The notes below the pieces were generated by a model. It was not told the DNA's origin, ran no database searches, and was given only the letters and a program-made list of their open reading frames with translations. 64,000 nucleotides of DNA from NCBI GenBank assembly GCA_038373865.1, contig JAXGGA010000023.1:62001-126000 (forward strand), read 5' to 3'. The DNA is from Uloborus plumipes (lineage: Eukaryota; Arthropoda; Arachnida; Araneae; Uloboridae). Positions 11,430-23,561 of the stretch are shown here, piece after piece. Numbering within the stretch: the stretch's first letter is position 1; every line of letters starts with the position of its first letter. The position numbers and the translations under genes were made by a program.

Positions 11430-13100
11430 CACCAACGCCTATGTATTTAGTTCCAGGCTTTAAAGTTCCAACTTGTTTAGTCTTGAATTGAATATTAATA
11501 TTACACTCTCCACGGAAAGAAAATCAAACCAAATCTTTTCAAACCAATACTTGATCAACTTTTACTTGTTAAAAATAATTGCAGAATTTAATTAAAGTTG
11601 TTTTTGATATAAGATCGAAAACTTCCGCTCGATATGAATTCGAAGTACACTGATTAATAATCATTTCCGACAGACAAATCATCTATGTTTCCCGGAAACT
11701 TAACGCAAAATAAATTGAATATATTGAAGCCAAACTAAAATAAACAATTTCTGTTTATTCTGCACTTGTAAGATTTTGCGTATGATTGTGAAGCATACTT
11801 GACTGGAAAAAGAATTAACAATTAGCTGACTTGATTCCGCAAGCATTTATCTTCACAACGGGATAATTAAAGTTTGGAAAATAATTGGGTTCAACGCTCT
11901 TCAAATTTTTGTTCAAGTTTGAACTTGAACACACATGATAATTTTTATTGGTGTTGTTATTATATTAAACAACAGCCATTATTAATAATATAGTACAAAT
12001 TTATTTATAATAATAATTACAGTAATATATTTAATACCAGTGTTATCATTATATTTGCTATTTTTATATTAAACAAAATCCATAAGTAATAATAATAATA
12101 ATTATTTAATAGTAATATCATTATTTTTTTAATGATAACAGCAAAAATTAATATAATAAAATTGTTAATGTTGTTTTCATTCCTATATAAACTTCTAAGT
12201 TTTCTCCTACTGTCGTTTTGAGAGCAAACTGACTTGGTTTTACATCTAATTTTTCCTAAAAAAATATTTTTACTTTTTTTACTTCACAGTACTTCATCAT
12301 ACTATAGGCGCAGAAGTAAATCTCCTTTATTTTCTTTCTCTTATTTCTTTCCGAAAATAAAAAGAAAAGTTCTGCTGCTTTTTATTCAAACACATCACCT
12401 TCAGGCCAAACCAGACATGACATCCCAATTTAATGAGATCTATGGCGTCGAAAGTTCATTCTTTGAGTGAATAATATGCAAAATGTTTGCTTCGTATAAA
12501 ATTAAACTAATACAATCTGGAAACAAAAATTAAATCTTGAAATTTTTTTACTAGTATATGTATGCATTAAATGATCTTAGTATAGGTAAAAATATCTTCA
12601 CTTACTATTCTTCTACAAAGATTGTAAAGACCCGAATCACCGATCCTTCTTCCTTTCCCGTAGTTCATGAATAGATTATTGCAATTATCCGTAGGGAAAT
12701 AATGGATGAAATATTCAAGATTATTCCATGTTTTGCTTCCAGATCTGTTCCTTATTTTAATTCGCAAGGCTCATAATGTTCAAAGCCTTCCATTTAGGAA
12801 TAATGAAAGTAAACGCGTTATGTAATGGCTACAAATATGCAGTAACACTTTATTTAATGCAGACCGTTTTATTAGGTACACGTTTAGTTACTAGTTACAT
12901 TAATTGCTAGTCTCGTAGTTCAATGAAAACAAAGTAATATTTTTATGTAATAATTGGTTTGAATGCCGTTATAGCAAAATGTAGAATACAAATTTATATT
13001 TTTTCTACCTGTATTAATTTACACAAATAGTTAAAAAATGGTTAATTACGAACTCAAAACAATAATAAGGATAAAAGAAAACATGTGCAACGTTAAATGA
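11430..13100. other. AT-rich stretch with trinucleotide tracts
   Basis: This is mostly AT-rich non-coding DNA with (TAA/ATT)-like tracts at 11960-12140. A possible exon within it (12604-12767, minus) is listed separately. Confidence 0.45.
12604..12767 (-). other. possible exon, unrecognised
   Basis: The minus strand is open and reads like ordinary protein (GSKTWNNLEYFIHYF, then FMNYGKGRRIGDSGLYNL). It ends at a consensus donor, AGAATA/GTAAGTG. The frame has no ATG at its start (it opens with TTG), and the upstream acceptor candidate (AAAATAAG) is poor. It could be an exon, a decayed fragment or chance. Confidence 0.2.
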
Positions 13101-13109
13101 TATAGTCAA

Positions 13110-13215
13110 GTAATAGTAATGAGGAGGAATCTATAAATTATGTCACGTTTTGAAAGGGGGTGTGAAGTTGTGACAGTTTGTGACGAGTGCAAAGTATGAT
13201 AGTTTGTGACAGAGG
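13110..13215 (-). repeat. TGTCACA-rich dispersed repeat, copy 1
   Basis: On the minus strand the segment shows repeated TGTCACAAACTGTCA-type motifs. The same kind of sequence occurs at 48718-48935 and 59100-59330. No terminal repeats are visible. It may be the 3' remnant of a retroelement. Confidence 0.45.
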
Positions 13216-13272
13216 GGGATAAGATAAAGCACAGAGAGAATTTAAATGTGTCTTGGATTTACCACTCATAAC

Positions 13273-13406
13273 CAGGGCTGCGGAATCAGAATCGGAGTTG
13301 GACGGATTTTGAGATAAAAGAGGCAGAACCGAGATTCAAAATCTCTAAAATATCAAGAGTTAGACTTGGAGCAGGAATTTATTTTCTCACCGATTCCACA
13401 GCCTTG
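13273..13406 (+). mobile_element. hAT-type MITE (134 bp)
   Basis: The ends are CAGGGCTGCGGAATC and GATTCCACAGCCTTG. The 8-bp flanks CTCATAAC and CTCAGAAC match at seven of eight positions. An 8-bp duplication and CAGGG ends are typical of the hAT superfamily. The same terminal family makes the 772-bp insertion at 37689-38460. Confidence 0.85.
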
Positions 13407-13429
13407 CTCAGAACTCGTAAAAAATATCA

Positions 13430-15420
13430 TTGCAGACAACATTAATGTTTCATTTTCTTTCAGTTGATTTAAATGAGTTGTTGAACACACAGTTAGCCTT
13501 GAAAGTCACAGTTTGTGACTTTCAAGGGGCAACAAAAAATCGTCCTCAAGTAGAATGCGTCAATAAACAGAATTTTTTAAAACATTACAGTGGAGTGTCT
13601 GGAACCACAAAACTTTTTATTTAAATAGAGAGTTATCTAACAGATAACCAACTGTAAATGGACATTACGGAGAAATTTTTGTGAAAAAGGCATATGTAAA
13701 ATCTTAGAGCATTATTTTGAAACAGTTTTGTAGATTCCAAACTTTTATTCCAACTTTCATTAAACTGCTCCTTCCAACGAGTACGAGTGCTGTCACTTCA
13801 GTAATCTTCGAAGAGGATACACTAAGATTTCTAAATTCATTAAGAAACAGAACCCGCAGTTAATCCTTTTAATAATTACATTGATTGCCATTTATTCAAG
13901 CTTGTTAACGTCACTAGTAGTTTGTAGCTCCTCACGGTAGCATATTCGAAGACAGTGAGAAATTAAAAGTGTCATTGATTTAATTAAATTTGAAAACATA
14001 CTCTTGAATTGTTTCATATCTGGTTAAGAGTGTCTTACAGGAAAAGCAAAATTGATTCATTTTCTTCCAGTTGATGTAAATATACTGCAAATTTAAATCG
14101 TCACCATAAGGAAGATTATATATTAATGATGTATCCTAACAGATTCATTCAAAACGAGTTTGTAGCGTCCACACTTATTTTGAAAATTATAAACTACTAG
14201 TTACAAAGACTGCAAACGATGTCGCTTCTAAGAGACAATTTTCAACTGCAACAATTTTCAAAGAGAAGACACTACGAATTCTAAATTTAGCAAAGAAATG
14301 GAGCCTGCAATTATTCCATTCAAATCATTTCATTCATACTTGTTTACTCAAGCTTTGTTAATGTCCCTTGTAGCTTCTAGAGGGCATCAGCGGCAAATGA
14401 TATCAAAAGCTCCCATGATTATTTTTAAATGACTGCACATGCACTTTAAAATTGATAACAAAATCGTTAAAAACATCTATATAGGAAGCATTAGGTTTTC
14501 ATTTTCTTCCAGCTGATTCGAATAAACTGTGGAATTTAAATTGTCATCATACGGTAAAGGTAACATATCAATAATTTATCCCAGTAGAATATTTCAGAAC
14601 AGTTTTGTAGCATCCAAGTTTATTCTGGAATTTATAAACAGCTAATCGCAACAAGTACGTGTACTGTCATTTCAAAGAGATGCTTCTCAACTAGAACCAA
14701 CCTTAAAGAGGAGAGACACTAAGAATTCTAAATTCAGCAAAGAAAGAGAACCCGCAGATAATCCTTTTAATCACTCCGTCGATAGTGATTTACTCAAGCT
14801 TGTTAATTTCACTTGCTATTTGTAGCTTCTAGGGCAGAGGGTAACATCAGCAAATGATAATTTAAATGCGCCCGTGATTTGTCTTAATGATTGCACATGC
14901 ACATGCACTGTCGAATTTCTAACTAGCCAGAAACATCTTTATAGGTAGCATTAGTGTTTCTTTTTCTTCCAGTAGATTTAAATAAACTGTCGAATTTAAA
15001 TCGTCATCATATGGAAGGTTACATATGAATGACTTATACCAGCAGAAAATTTTAGAATAATTTGCAACATCCAAGTTTATTCTGGAATTTATAAACTTCT
15101 AAATCGCAACAAGTACGTGTACTGTCATTTCAAAGAGATGCTTCTCAACTAGAACCAACCTCAAAGAGGAGAGACACTAAGAATTCTAAATTCAGCAAAG
15201 AAACAGAACCCGCAGTTAATCCTTTTAATCATTCCATCGATAGTCGTTTACTCAAGCTTGTTAACGTCACTTGTAATTTGTAGCTTCTCGCGGGTATCAG
15301 CAGAAAGTGAGAACTTAAACGCGCCATTGATCTTTTTAAATGGGTAAACATAGACTGTAAAATTGTCTCATAACTCGATCACAAGATCGTTTCCGATTCG
15401 CTTAAATTTATCTGCAGAAA
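13430..15420 (+). repeat. diverged tandem array, ~450-bp unit, about four copies
   Basis: Each unit contains, in order, TTTTCTTCCAG followed by a TTTAAATAAACTG-like stretch and CATCATAYGG, then TTTATTCTGGAATTTATAAA, GAACCCGCAGTTAATCC, and CTCAAGCTTGTTAA with TTTGTAGCTTCT. Successive units start near 13441, 14052, 14494 and 14953; a fifth, degenerate start is near 15382. Spacing is 442-459 bp between the last three and about 610 bp for the first. Within units the segment after the CCAG is partly open (for example NKLSNLNRHH), but stops follow soon, so coding is not supported. It may be a local satellite or a degenerate exon-duplication array. Confidence 0.75.
13497..13527. repeat. perfect 14-bp palindrome with 3-nt loop
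   Basis: CCTTGAAAGTCACA, then GTT, then the exact complement. It lies inside the first unit of the tandem array and is absent from the other units. Confidence 0.6.
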
Positions 15421-15811
15421 TAAATTGTCATTAAAGCAACATAATGACAGCGTATTAAAACGGGATATTTAGTCACATGAGTTTGATATTAAAATAAAAT
15501 AATTTATCGACAGTTGCAGCTAAGTTTAATTGTGGTTTAGTGTGGGTCACTTTGAGTATATTTTTTTTCTTCGACACATAGTTGTATTTTTCATATACGT
15601 AGTTTGAGAGTAATATTTTTAGAAATTACTAATAACAGATAAATTAATTATTCCTCAGCAGAATTTCTGATTTTTTTTTTTTTCGCTGTAACTTAAATGC
15701 ATGCATGTCTTAATATACAGTCGGAAAGAACTAGTTTGTGTCAAGAAATCAAAAACATCTTTTCTTATATATGGAGAAATTGGAACAAACTGTGAAATAA
15801 TATTTCATATA

Positions 15812-16376
15812 CAGTAAACTCTCACTTATACACCGCCTCCTTTATGCGCCTTTTTCACTTATACGACGATTTTCAATGGTCCCAGCACATTCTATAGCAT
15901 AATAATGATAATATCATTCGTTTATGCGTCGCTCTAAAGATAAATATTTCACTTACGCGCCGAATTTTTTGAAAAATATTAAACATTTATTTTATTTACT
16001 TTAAAAAATAAGCATGTTTCTTCACTTTCTTCTTTAATCTTTCTCCTTTATTGCTCACGGAAGGCCTTTTTTCCGTATAAACTAAAATTCGGAGAGCGAC
16101 AATTATCTATTATGTATCGTTTTAAAGGGAACAATTTGTGATTAGGTACGCTACAATTTTTGTTTTCTCTTTATCATTGTAGTTACGTTACAGTAATTGC
16201 CAAATGCAAAACCGCAGTAATATGTCCTTTTTTTATACAAACATTCTTATTCATGCTCGCATTAGAACCTATGTTGCGTTTTAGACCTTTAAATAGGCTT
16301 GTTCGCTTATGCGTCTTTCAGTTATGTACCTTTTTCTGTTGGTCCCTTGGGCCGGCGTATAAGTGAGAGTTCACTG
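15812..16376. mobile_element. pogo/Tigger-like non-autonomous element (565 bp)
   Basis: The ends are CAGTAAACTCTCACTTATAC and an inverted CAGTGAACTCTCACTTATAC, with TA on both sides (15810-15811 and 16377-16378). CAGT-starting ends with TA duplication fit pogo/Tigger elements. The motif YTTATRCGYC recurs inside about eight times. The 68-codon open frame at 16160-16366 runs through the repeats and is not convincing as a gene. Confidence 0.75.
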
Positions 16377-16378
16377 TA

Positions 16379-18214
16379 TTCATTTATGAAATACCTGATA
16401 ACTTTGCTCGTAGAATGTATTTGCTGATGGCATATATTTAGTAAATGTCATTTTTATTTAAGAGTATAGAATATGAGCATTCTGTTGTTTTCTTTCCTTG
16501 CAGGATAAATGTTAGCAGTGAGTATTTTGGTATGTTATTTCTAGTGCGCTTTTTATACAAAATTTTTATATTCATTGAAACGATAAAAACAAACATTAAA
16601 AAAACTGCAAATGACTGAAAATACAAAATAGCATTTTTAGAAAGTTAATATCTGTTACATTGATGAGTATTAAAGAAAAATATTGTTATAAAAAGTAGGA
16701 TCATGACAACAAAGATCAAAGAACGTTAGGTAACTTTTTTAAGCCGGTTGCTCTTTTTCCTTTATGTTAAAAGTAAATTACCTAAATAAAATATATGCAA
16801 TGTGAAGTGAAAACATTTAAGTCAACAAAACAGTTGCATCAATTCCACTCTATCAAGCTGTTACGTATCATGTGTTAGCAAATTTCAAATTCTTTTAAAG
16901 CAAGTTTAAATTGTAAATTAAGGTTGTCCAACGTTTTATCGTTCAAAATTGCAAACTACTGCAGTCAAGTATTTCGGGGGTGCCAAGGAACTCCTTTTTC
17001 AATGTACAAAAGTGTTGAGCTGTAGGATGAAAAGTCATCCAGGAAAAGACTTTCACATTTTTTTTTTTTTTTTTTTGCTTATTTCTCTGAAAAGGGCTTC
17101 ATAGTTTTTTGCTGGAGAATGCTTTTAAACAAAACTAATTAACAGAACATATCAAAAATGTTGTTCAACGCAAATTTGAAAAGTGCTGCACTTTATACGG
17201 TCATTGAAAGAACATCAACAATTTACACACCAGTGTATGAATAAGTTTTGTGCAACTGGTTGAACACCATGTAGGAGAACTACACCATTGAGAATAGTTC
17301 GAGATCGTTTATCACAATGGAGTTTGATCAAATTTGTTTTGTATTCCAAAAAATAAATCTTGAAAGTACAGAAAGCATGCAAAACGAAAATATTCAGGAT
17401 TCAACCCTGATAACTAAGTCAATTATTATAACAATTTCACATCAATAAACAAGGAAAAATGTACTTTTACTATGAAAAATCGTCAAAAAAGTAACACCGT
17501 AAAGGTTAAAATCAAAAGCTTGATTTTTGCTTTTCGTAAACATACCCAATTCCTCTAGAAATCAAATGATTCCTCTTAGAAGCACACTCTTTAAACATTC
17601 TTCAATTCTAAATTAAATTTGAACTCGCTTCTCAGTGCAAGTAAGAGTCAACTCAAAAATATTTCAGTTGAACAAACACCGAAGTCGAGCTTAAGCATCG
17701 AAAGAGCCATTTAAACAAACCATTTCAGCGAAAGAAAGTTAAAGAAATCGCGTTTAATGACGTAAGTTGTTCCGATAACACTCGATGCCCATATAACGCT
17801 GTGTCTTTTTGCTGCGAGGTGATCAATAAAGTACTAACATTTTGGTTGTTCCCGAGGACAACTGGGAATAGCAAATAACCTGTGACGTTAACAAGTTTCG
17901 ATGTTGGGGGCCATGGGGAATTGGATATTGTGAAGGAACAGGAATAAGTGTCGAGATTCAGGAAATAATGACTTGTTTTGATACTCTGACAGTTTTACTG
18001 GATTTGTTGAAATTAAATACCACTGGGATAGGCGATATCTTAAGAGTTGAAGTTATTTATAAAAACATGTTATTATGTGCCCTCCAAATTAGCCTTAATA
18101 AAAGTGCTTTATTATTTAGTACCATACATACCTTTTTTACATTTGCTACATACTCTTGAGGAATGCAACAAAATGTGTAAGGTATGCACATAATTTTTAC
18201 TTTCAAAGTTTAAG
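16379..18214. other. non-coding stretch
   Basis: No gene or bounded element is recognised. There is a T-run at 17060-17076. Confidence 0.45.
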
Positions 18215-18218
18215 TTAA

Positions 18219-18876
18219 CCCATTTATGTCCAGTAGCCAGAAAACGGGACGCTTGTTAGTTACTGCATACAAAAACCTGTAATGGGTATATCATTTTACT
18301 GAAGCTGTTTTTCACAAGTAAAATAGTCCTTCTTCTTGAGAAAACCAGTTAGGGCCGTGCTCCACATCGACGTAAAGCAGAAAAAATAGTCAGAAGCGTG
18401 AAATGGATTCAATGCTGTTCCTATGGAAAGTACCGGGATTTTCGGTATCTGCCTCAAGTTTCGGTCGCGTTTTACGCTGATGTGGAGCACGGCCCTTAGA
18501 GTCACTATTTGGACACCAGTGTTTTTTTATTAACAGCTATTTTCAGACAAATCAGTCAAGCAACGATCCAGCATGGGTAAACACAGAAAGTAAGTTTTTT
18601 TGCGAACTTATGTTTCATAAAATTAAACTATTTTAAAATGATTTGCTTAAAATTGATGAGAGATGCCTTCTGCAATGTTACTTTGCAAAAGTAAAGTCAA
18701 GTAAGATCGTATTTTGCTCACATATCTGCAAAACATCCCATAAACAGGACGTTAAATAACTTAATATGGCAACGGCGAACTATTTTAAGCCTAAAATGTA
18801 TGTAAACCATTTCAAGTAAGATTTTTAAGCAGATAAAAATTGAAAAAAAATTGTTAAAAACTTGGGCATAAATGGG
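18219..18876. mobile_element. piggyBac-like MITE carrying a nested Harbinger-like MITE
   Basis: TTAA lies on both sides (18215-18218 and 18877-18880). The ends are CCCATTTATGTCC and GGGCATAAATGGG, close to but distinct from the CCCATTAATGCC family. The interior contains the 144-bp element at 18352-18495; without it the element is about 510 bp. No open frame of interest. Confidence 0.75.
18352..18495. mobile_element. PIF/Harbinger-like MITE, copy 1
   Basis: Inverted ends GGGCCGTGCTCCACATC / GATGTGGAGCACGGCCC are flanked by a TTA duplication (18349-18351 and 18496-18498). Three-base TWA duplications are characteristic of PIF/Harbinger elements. It shares its interior with copies at 21140 and 44846 (GTTCCTATGGAAAGTACC, GGATTTTCGG, TTTCGGTCGCG). 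Confidence 0.85.
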
Positions 18877-18880
18877 TTAA

Positions 18881-20826
18881 CGCTTTATGCCCTGAATGAA
18901 TTTGTAAGAGAATTTTTATGGATTTTTTTTCCTTTGTTTTTGTTTTTCTTAATTGAAAATTCATCAAATAACATATGTACCCAGTATTAGAATTTTGACT
19001 ATCACTAGCGCTAAGGCTCTAGAATCGGTACTAGAAACTAAGGAAACTGTTAGCGAAGCACAAGGAATGGTGCTTTCAAATACCAGCAGGATTACAGACA
19101 TATTGGATTCATAAAAACTGAATTAATGCAAGAAGTACTTCCGAGTACTATTAGGATATAAAGGATATATTAACCATTAGAACTTTTGAACAGTTCGGAT
19201 TTTATATTTCATTGTGAAGCAATAATTAAGTGAATGAATTCCAAAGTAAAATATTAGCAAAATTTTTTTAAGTTTTACGTGTAACTTTAAAGTGGTTCCA
19301 TGTATAAAAAATTAAATCTTTCAAATTCAAATGAAATCCTTTATTGCTACATGGTATGAATAGTTACGAAAAGTAGAAGTTAAAAGAATATGGTAAAATT
19401 CAAATTCTAGAAATATTGATTTTTAAAATGCAAAAGGAAGTATTCATGATAGGTTAGTCTAGTTATTTTGTAAAAATTTAAATCTTGGAAGTATTAATAA
19501 TTTAATTTTGAAAAAATGGGTACAAAAGGCAGTCTTTTAAGCGTAGTAATCATAAAAATCAAACAGTATAAGGAATTAGTTTTTATATCTATGGAGGAAA
19601 TAATTTCTTGAATTGAGTTCGTAGCATAGTTTGAATATGGTAAGAGTACAGAAATGAGATTTTTAAAGGGTACACAGACGAAAGTTAATTTATTTCTACA
19701 ATCTATAATTTGTTGGGATGTTTAAGGAAAGTGATATTCTAAGTGAAGGATAATAAAATTTACTTAAGAAATTAAAGAGTAGCGAAGTAAAATGACTAAG
19801 TAGCAAACTCGCCTTCTGCAGGAAAAAAATTGAAAATGATATCAGTGGGTTATTGGACATGAAAGGATTATTAATCTTAAATTCAAAAACTAACGATACA
19901 TTTTAACGTTTTTTAATTTTTCCAAGCACTTGAAAATAAAACGATTTATTTCAAGTAGTTTTCAACGCTCTTTAGACGAGTACGAACACGAACCATGCAT
20001 ACGTATGTTTCGAAGCTCAAATTAATATTTTCATGTTCTCAATTACCTTCTAAATTTTCACGCAAGCTTAAAAGAAACAATTATTTAATAAATATGACAA
20101 CGCATTTCTTTGTCCCAATGTTGTTTGTTTGTCTTCCTAAATTTGGAGAAGAGGTAATTCGATACTCAAGAACTCACATAGGAAAATAATGAAGAAAAAA
20201 AATAAAACAACGCATTTCTTCACTCGGGAAAGCCTCTGATCCCAGTAACTCTACAATCATTTATCTAAATATCGAAGACATTCACCTTTAACTCGATATC
20301 TCTCCGTAATTGTACCGAGCAGAGCAAGAGGCATCAATTCCTCTCAAAAATGGAGCAGATAAAACGGGAAGAAAATCGAAGGCCTCGAAATTATATGATG
20401 CATAATCCACGGGAGAGGTTCGAAGAACCCCGTCCTTAATGATCGGAGCTCAAACAGTTGTTATAGAAGAAAGTATCACGTTCGGCCCGATTGATCGATA
20501 GCGGGATAATGTTTTGGTCATTCCGAGAAGTAACGGGGAAGGCGAAGATTCAGTGACATTAACAAACTCGGACTGATGGAGTCGGAGGAAGAAAAATAAT
20601 CCCCTCCAGAAGTGTAAGTGTCGGAGTACAAGCTTCGGATGGCTGGACGGGCCATTTATTTTGTTCCTGAAAAAAATCAGGATCAGTTGTTTCATTGATG
20701 TTGATGCAGGAAATTTCATTTGACTAAATGAGATGGATTTTTATCTATAGTGCTATTTGGTTCGATCGTAAGATAGTCATTACGGGATAAAAAATTGCAA
20801 ATACGATTTTACCATTCAGGCAAGTA
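18881..20826. other. non-coding stretch with a GC-richer island at 20200-20720
   Basis: Most is AT-rich and featureless. From about 20200 to 20720 G+C rises. On the minus strand a strong acceptor-like CTGATTTTTTTCAG near 20667 is followed by about 73 open codons (NKINGPSSHPKLVLRHLHF and on), ending at a stop at 20450-20452. I cannot match it to a family; it could be a terminal exon or chance. Confidence 0.3.
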
Positions 20827-21054
20827 CCGTAAAGTCGGGTTACTTGGAAACAGAAGGAGTTTACTTGAGCCCACAGTAAAATGATAAAATCTGGGCTTGG
20901 TACTAGCGTTAGAGACTGCAGAGTGCTTCTACCTAGCGGAGAAACGAGGAACTACGTGCAAGTCTTCAACTAGTAAGTACCAAACCAAAATTTTATCATT
21001 TTACTGTAATGGGCTCAAGTAACCCCCTTTGGTCCATGTAACCCGACTTTACGG
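20827..21054 (-). mobile_element. TA-flanked foldback MITE, family D copy 2 (228 bp)
   Basis: It has the same ends and length as 983-1210, with TA at 20825-20826 and 21055-21056. The unique core is the reverse complement of copy 1, so the element is inserted in the opposite orientation. Confidence 0.8.
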
Positions 21055-21139
21055 TAAATTAAAAATTATGAAATCAAACAGCAGCTTTTATACAAATTCG
21101 TGATTCTGCTTACGCATATAATAGTTAAGGAATGAGTTA

Positions 21140-21270
21140 GGGCCCTGCTCCATATTGACGTAAAGCAGAAAAATAAATCAGAAACGTAAAATAGATTAAA
21201 TGGTGTTCCTATGGAAAGTACCCGGATTTTCGGTTTCGGTCGCGTTTTTTGCTGATGTGGAGCAGGGCCT
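21140..21270. mobile_element. PIF/Harbinger-like MITE, copy 2 (131 bp)
   Basis: Ends GGGCCCTGCTCCATATTG and CTGATGTGGAGCAGGGCC lie within a TTA duplication (21137-21139 and 21271-21273). The interior is shared with the other two copies. Open frames across it are shadows. Confidence 0.85.
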
Positions 21271-21419
21271 TTACCGCTCATTAAGCCAGTGCTAAGGCAG
21301 AATTGAAGCAAATGGCGGTAACTCATTGCATAATACCTTAACTTTTGCATTCAATTTCGAATTGAGCCGTACCATGGTTTACGGACGTTCGCTGGTAAGG
21401 TAAATTCATTTGATCTACC

Positions 21420-21623
21420 AGTTTGAAGGCAATCTTGGCTGCAACAAGAGGATATCTGCCTCCAGCTCGATTATTGACCGAAAAGTCCAAAATAAGGACG
21501 AAACCGCGGTTTTGGGATGTCGTGATCGAGCTGTGGGTGTATTTGCATATTATTGTTGCTATGAACTTAATTTTAGTCCCAACTGTTATGTCTATTTTTC
21601 AGCAAATACTTTTTTTCCTTTAG
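21420..21623 (+). pseudogene. possible polycystin-1-like exon or decayed fragment
   Basis: One frame reads RGYLPPARLLTEKSKIRT followed by FWDVVIELWVYLHIIV. In polycystin-1-like proteins, a Y-x-P-P stretch is followed by a basic linker and a W/F-x-x-I/V-x-E-I/L-x-x-Y-L segment that begins a transmembrane helix; the order and spacing here are similar. The expected following motif (a short Asn/Asp-Pro-Asn segment with aromatics) appears only in another frame (SPNCYVY), so a frameshift would be needed. The frame has no ATG, only an acceptor-like GATCTACCAG just upstream. The assignment is from memory of the family pattern and could be wrong. Confidence 0.28.
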
Positions 21624-22084
21624 CTTAAATGAGAGAATTTCTTGTTAATCTTCTTTTTTTTTCATGTGATTTAAATATATATATTTATTTAACGGCTTTT
21701 TAAACGGTTTTTTTTTTTGTGTAAAAGTGATAAAAAAAAACACTAGCTTTACGGCTAGATTTAACACCAAACGTAATTCTGTTTATTGTCCTGTCTCTCA
21801 ACGGTCTGGGAAATAACAATTCAGAATATGATCATTCGTACATCAAGGGCTCCATGAACATACTATACGTCCCCAGTGATTTTGATGGGGGTGTAAGGGG
21901 TGGGGAAAGCTGTGCACAGGCAAGTGCATTTTTTCAGTTTTCATTATATGTCTCGAAAGCTAAAGCTATTTACTTCTACAAATTCATGCATTGTTAAATT
22001 AATTAGAATGAATTGCGTTAAATTTCCTTTTTTAGCCTACTTTCCCGTTAAAAATAAAAGAAAGACGAAAAAAGTATTAAAAGT

Positions 22085-22630
22085 AGCTTAATGCATCGAA
22101 AAAATATCGCCAAGTCCAAAAAATATCGCCAAGTTAAAAAAAATATCGCCAAGTCCAAAAAATATCGCCAAGTTAAAAAAATAAAGAGGTAAAATGAATA
22201 TCGAAAAATTAAAAATTTGAAAGTAGGGTATTGAGATGGGGAATTTGTGTGTCGGTCGGTCTGTCGGTCGGTCTGTCGGTCGGTCGGTCGGTCTGTCTGT
22301 CCCCCCTAATAACTTTTGAATGAACATTCCGATTTGGACAAACTTTTTTTTGTTGGAAAGATCTCGGCGAGTACAGCTCATTCCCATATTTGATTTTTTG
22401 ATTTGAACAATTTTTGGTTCAACTTTGAGCCGTTCAAATAACCGGTCCCGCGATACTAACTTTTTAATGAACAGTCCGATTTGAACAAACTTTTTTTTGT
22501 TGGAAAGAACTTTTCAAGGATACTTCATTCCCGTATTTACATTTCCGATTTGAACAATTTTTCATTCAACATTGAACCGCTCAAGCAAGCTGTCACCCCT
22601 AATAACTTTTGAGTAAACAGTCCGAAAAAA
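22085..22630 (+). repeat. complex tandem-repeat region
   Basis: It has three parts. First, about four copies of a 20-bp unit with ATATCGCCAAGT (22100-22172). Second, a GTCGGTCG/GTCTGTC microsatellite (22248-22300). Third, three copies, 143-148 bp apart, of a unit starting AATAACTTTTGAATGAACA and continuing with TCCGATTTG. Open frames across it, such as the minus-strand Pro-Thr-Asp repeat, are shadows. Confidence 0.75.
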
Positions 22631-22679
22631 AAATGACTGACTGTGCAGACGATTTTTTGTTTATTTATTCATTTGTTTT

Positions 22680-23060
22680 ATTGAATTTATTATTATTATT
22701 ATTATTATTATTGGCAGACGATTTTTTTTTTGTAACAAAAATGTTTCATTCACTAGGGCATTTTATTCTTTATTTATATTTAACAACTGGCAACGGATTA
22801 AAAGTGAAATTCGAGACATTTTATCAACGGACGAGTTTTTTTTTTCTTTTTTTTTTCTTTTTTTTTTCTTTCTTTGATAAAATGTGTTTTGATGTACTTT
22901 GTACTTTTAATTTTTTTTTGAAAACAATTGAGGAATTTTTCTACGGAAGAACTGTAACAGTTACATTCTTTAAAAGGTGCGACAAAACTTTATTTATTCA
23001 TTTATTTACTTTTTATGTGTCTATTTCATCTGATGAGAGAGGTATATTTTGCTTTTAAAG
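22680..23060 (+). other. low-complexity T-rich stretch
   Basis: A (TTA) run at 22688-22711 and T/C tracts at 22836-22872 give a Phe/Leu-rich 149-codon open frame. Composition, not coding, explains it. Confidence 0.55.
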
Positions 23061-23310
23061 GTATGTTTGACATAATTTTTAGTCTTAGATAATCAAGAGA
23101 ATAATGATCAGATGCTAGAATGCCGATGTCGATGTACGGGAAAGTAAGCTCGTTTAGTTCTTGACAGAACATCTTGTTTCTTTTTAATTTCGTAGATGTA
23201 ATAGTGGCGAAGATATTCAACTTCAAAGCCCGTAAATTTAAAAAAAAAATCAACTCTCTATTCTCCTTCCTTTTGTTATTTTTAAGACATCTCACAGATT
23301 TATTGGATAT

Positions 23311-23561
23311 CGTCGGCACCGTGCTGAAATTACGAATGTGAAAATTGGCACTTTTCAGGAGAGATAACACACTGAATACAATTTTTTCCTACCTGACGTA
23401 TTTGGTTATTTTCAATTTTAAAATTCTTATGGATATCTTTAAGGGTAAAACTATCGTTCGAAGGTATCATTTTAATTTTAATTATTTGTTAATTTCAAAC
23501 TTGGAAAACGAGCTTGAAAAACGCGATTTTTCACATTCGTTATTTTAGCATGGTGCCGACG
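23311..23561. mobile_element. TIR MITE (251 bp), superfamily unclear
   Basis: The ends CGTCGGCACCGTGCTGAAAT and ATTTTAGCATGGTGCCGACG are inverted repeats that continue as ACGAATGTGAAAA / TTTTTCACATTCGT. No convincing duplication: the 8-bp flanks match at only five positions. Confidence 0.65.

Noticed and set aside
16160..16366. 68-codon frame as a pogo transposase remnant
   Set aside because: It runs across terminal motif repeats and has no catalytic or DNA-binding motif that I can see.
18296..18505. 69-codon and 94-codon minus frames at 18296-18505 and 21066-21350 as related genes
   Set aside because: Their similarity comes from the shared Harbinger-like MITE they run through.
22609..23058. 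149-codon plus-strand open frame
   Set aside because: Mostly Phe/Leu runs from T-rich low complexity and a (TTA) microsatellite; no domain or signal.
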